Shown: positions 14,581-14,713 of the stretch, in pieces
How the letters are laid out: every line of letters begins with the position of its first letter
Position numbering within the stretch: position 1 is the stretch's first letter
Assembly (NCBI GenBank): GCA_023417735.1
Contig: JAEZEK010000193.1
Location: 1 to 14,713 of the forward strand
Source of the DNA: Pseudomonadota bacterium
GTDB lineage: Bacteria > Pseudomonadota > Alphaproteobacteria > Rhizobiales > Afifellaceae
Length of the DNA stretch: 14,713 nucleotides
Direction: 5' to 3'
Translations under genes and position numbers: made by a program
Notes under the pieces: model-generated
What the model saw: the letters and a program-made list of their open reading frames with translations, nothing else
Told to the model about the DNA's origin: nothing
The model's database searches: none

Positions 14581-14713
14581 GCGCACCGCTGCTCCGGGTC
14601 GAGGATCTCCGCGCCGGGTACGACGGCAGCCAGGTGCTGTTCGGCATCTCGCTCGAAGTGCGCGAGGGCGAAGCGGTCACCCTGCTCGGCCGCAACGGCA
14701 TGGGCAAGACGAC
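14577..14713 (+). CDS. livF: ABC importer ATPase, LivF type, truncated by window edge
   Basis: Only the first 45 codons are in the window. The start LLRVEDLRAGYDGSQVLFGISLEVREGE runs into Walker A GRNGMGKTT. GRNGMGKTT and the AGYDGSQVL opening are typical of LivF rather than LivG, which fits the usual LivG-LivF order. GTG 14577 overlaps the previous TGA, and GGAG lies a few bases upstream. The rest lies beyond 14713. Confidence 0.93.
   Translation, partial: MSAPLLRVEDLRAGYDGSQVLFGISLEVREGEAVTLLGRNGMGKT

Overview
This window is GC-rich chromosomal DNA with tightly packed genes and overlapping stop/start codons. The gene content suggests an alphaproteobacterium, probably of the Hyphomicrobiales (Rhizobiales). 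The pointers are a DUF2865 exported protein, a Crp/Fnr regulator of the type with many paralogues in Methylobacterium and Bradyrhizobium, and a PcaHG protocatechuate branch. This placement is an inference from family resemblance. I see no tRNA or rRNA gene, insertion sequence, phage gene or CRISPR array.

Left part (1-4296). A partial dusA (tRNA dihydrouridine synthase) runs leftward off the edge. Divergent from it is a two-gene RES-Xre toxin-antitoxin cassette, with the antitoxin first and the toxin translationally coupled. A promoter and a palindromic operator can be proposed in front of the antitoxin. Next come pcaH and pcaG, the two subunits of protocatechuate 3,4-dioxygenase, with a 4-base stop/start overlap. 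23 bases later a beta-keto acid cleavage enzyme (BKACE, DUF849) follows in the same direction. The idea most worth testing is that this BKACE splits beta-ketoadipate with acetyl-CoA, giving succinyl-CoA and acetoacetate. That would replace the usual CoA-transferase plus thiolase end of the pathway.

Middle part (4300-8728). On the minus strand lie ppc (phosphoenolpyruvate carboxylase) and, downstream of it, a secreted cysteine-rich DUF2865 protein whose ribosome binding site lies in a predicted hairpin. Divergent from ppc is a cold-shock protein gene. It has a plausible promoter, a roughly 134-base leader with two mutually exclusive hairpins, and a near-perfect intrinsic terminator.

Right part (8729-14713). 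A poorly coding stretch holds a possible frameshifted remnant and a small minus-strand ORF. A Crp/Fnr-family regulator follows, starting at TTG behind a good Shine-Dalgarno, and an 81-residue small protein overlaps its stop codon. Then comes a branched-chain amino acid/aromatic-acid type ABC importer: binding protein, two permeases, an ATPase, and the start of a second ATPase cut by the right edge. The four membrane and ATPase genes overlap one another, while the binding-protein gene is set apart by a strong intercistronic hairpin. The binding protein resembles those tied to aromatic-acid uptake. A working picture is that the window combines aromatic-acid import, protocatechuate ring cleavage and oxaloacetate supply (ppc), but nothing here shows the pieces are co-regulated.
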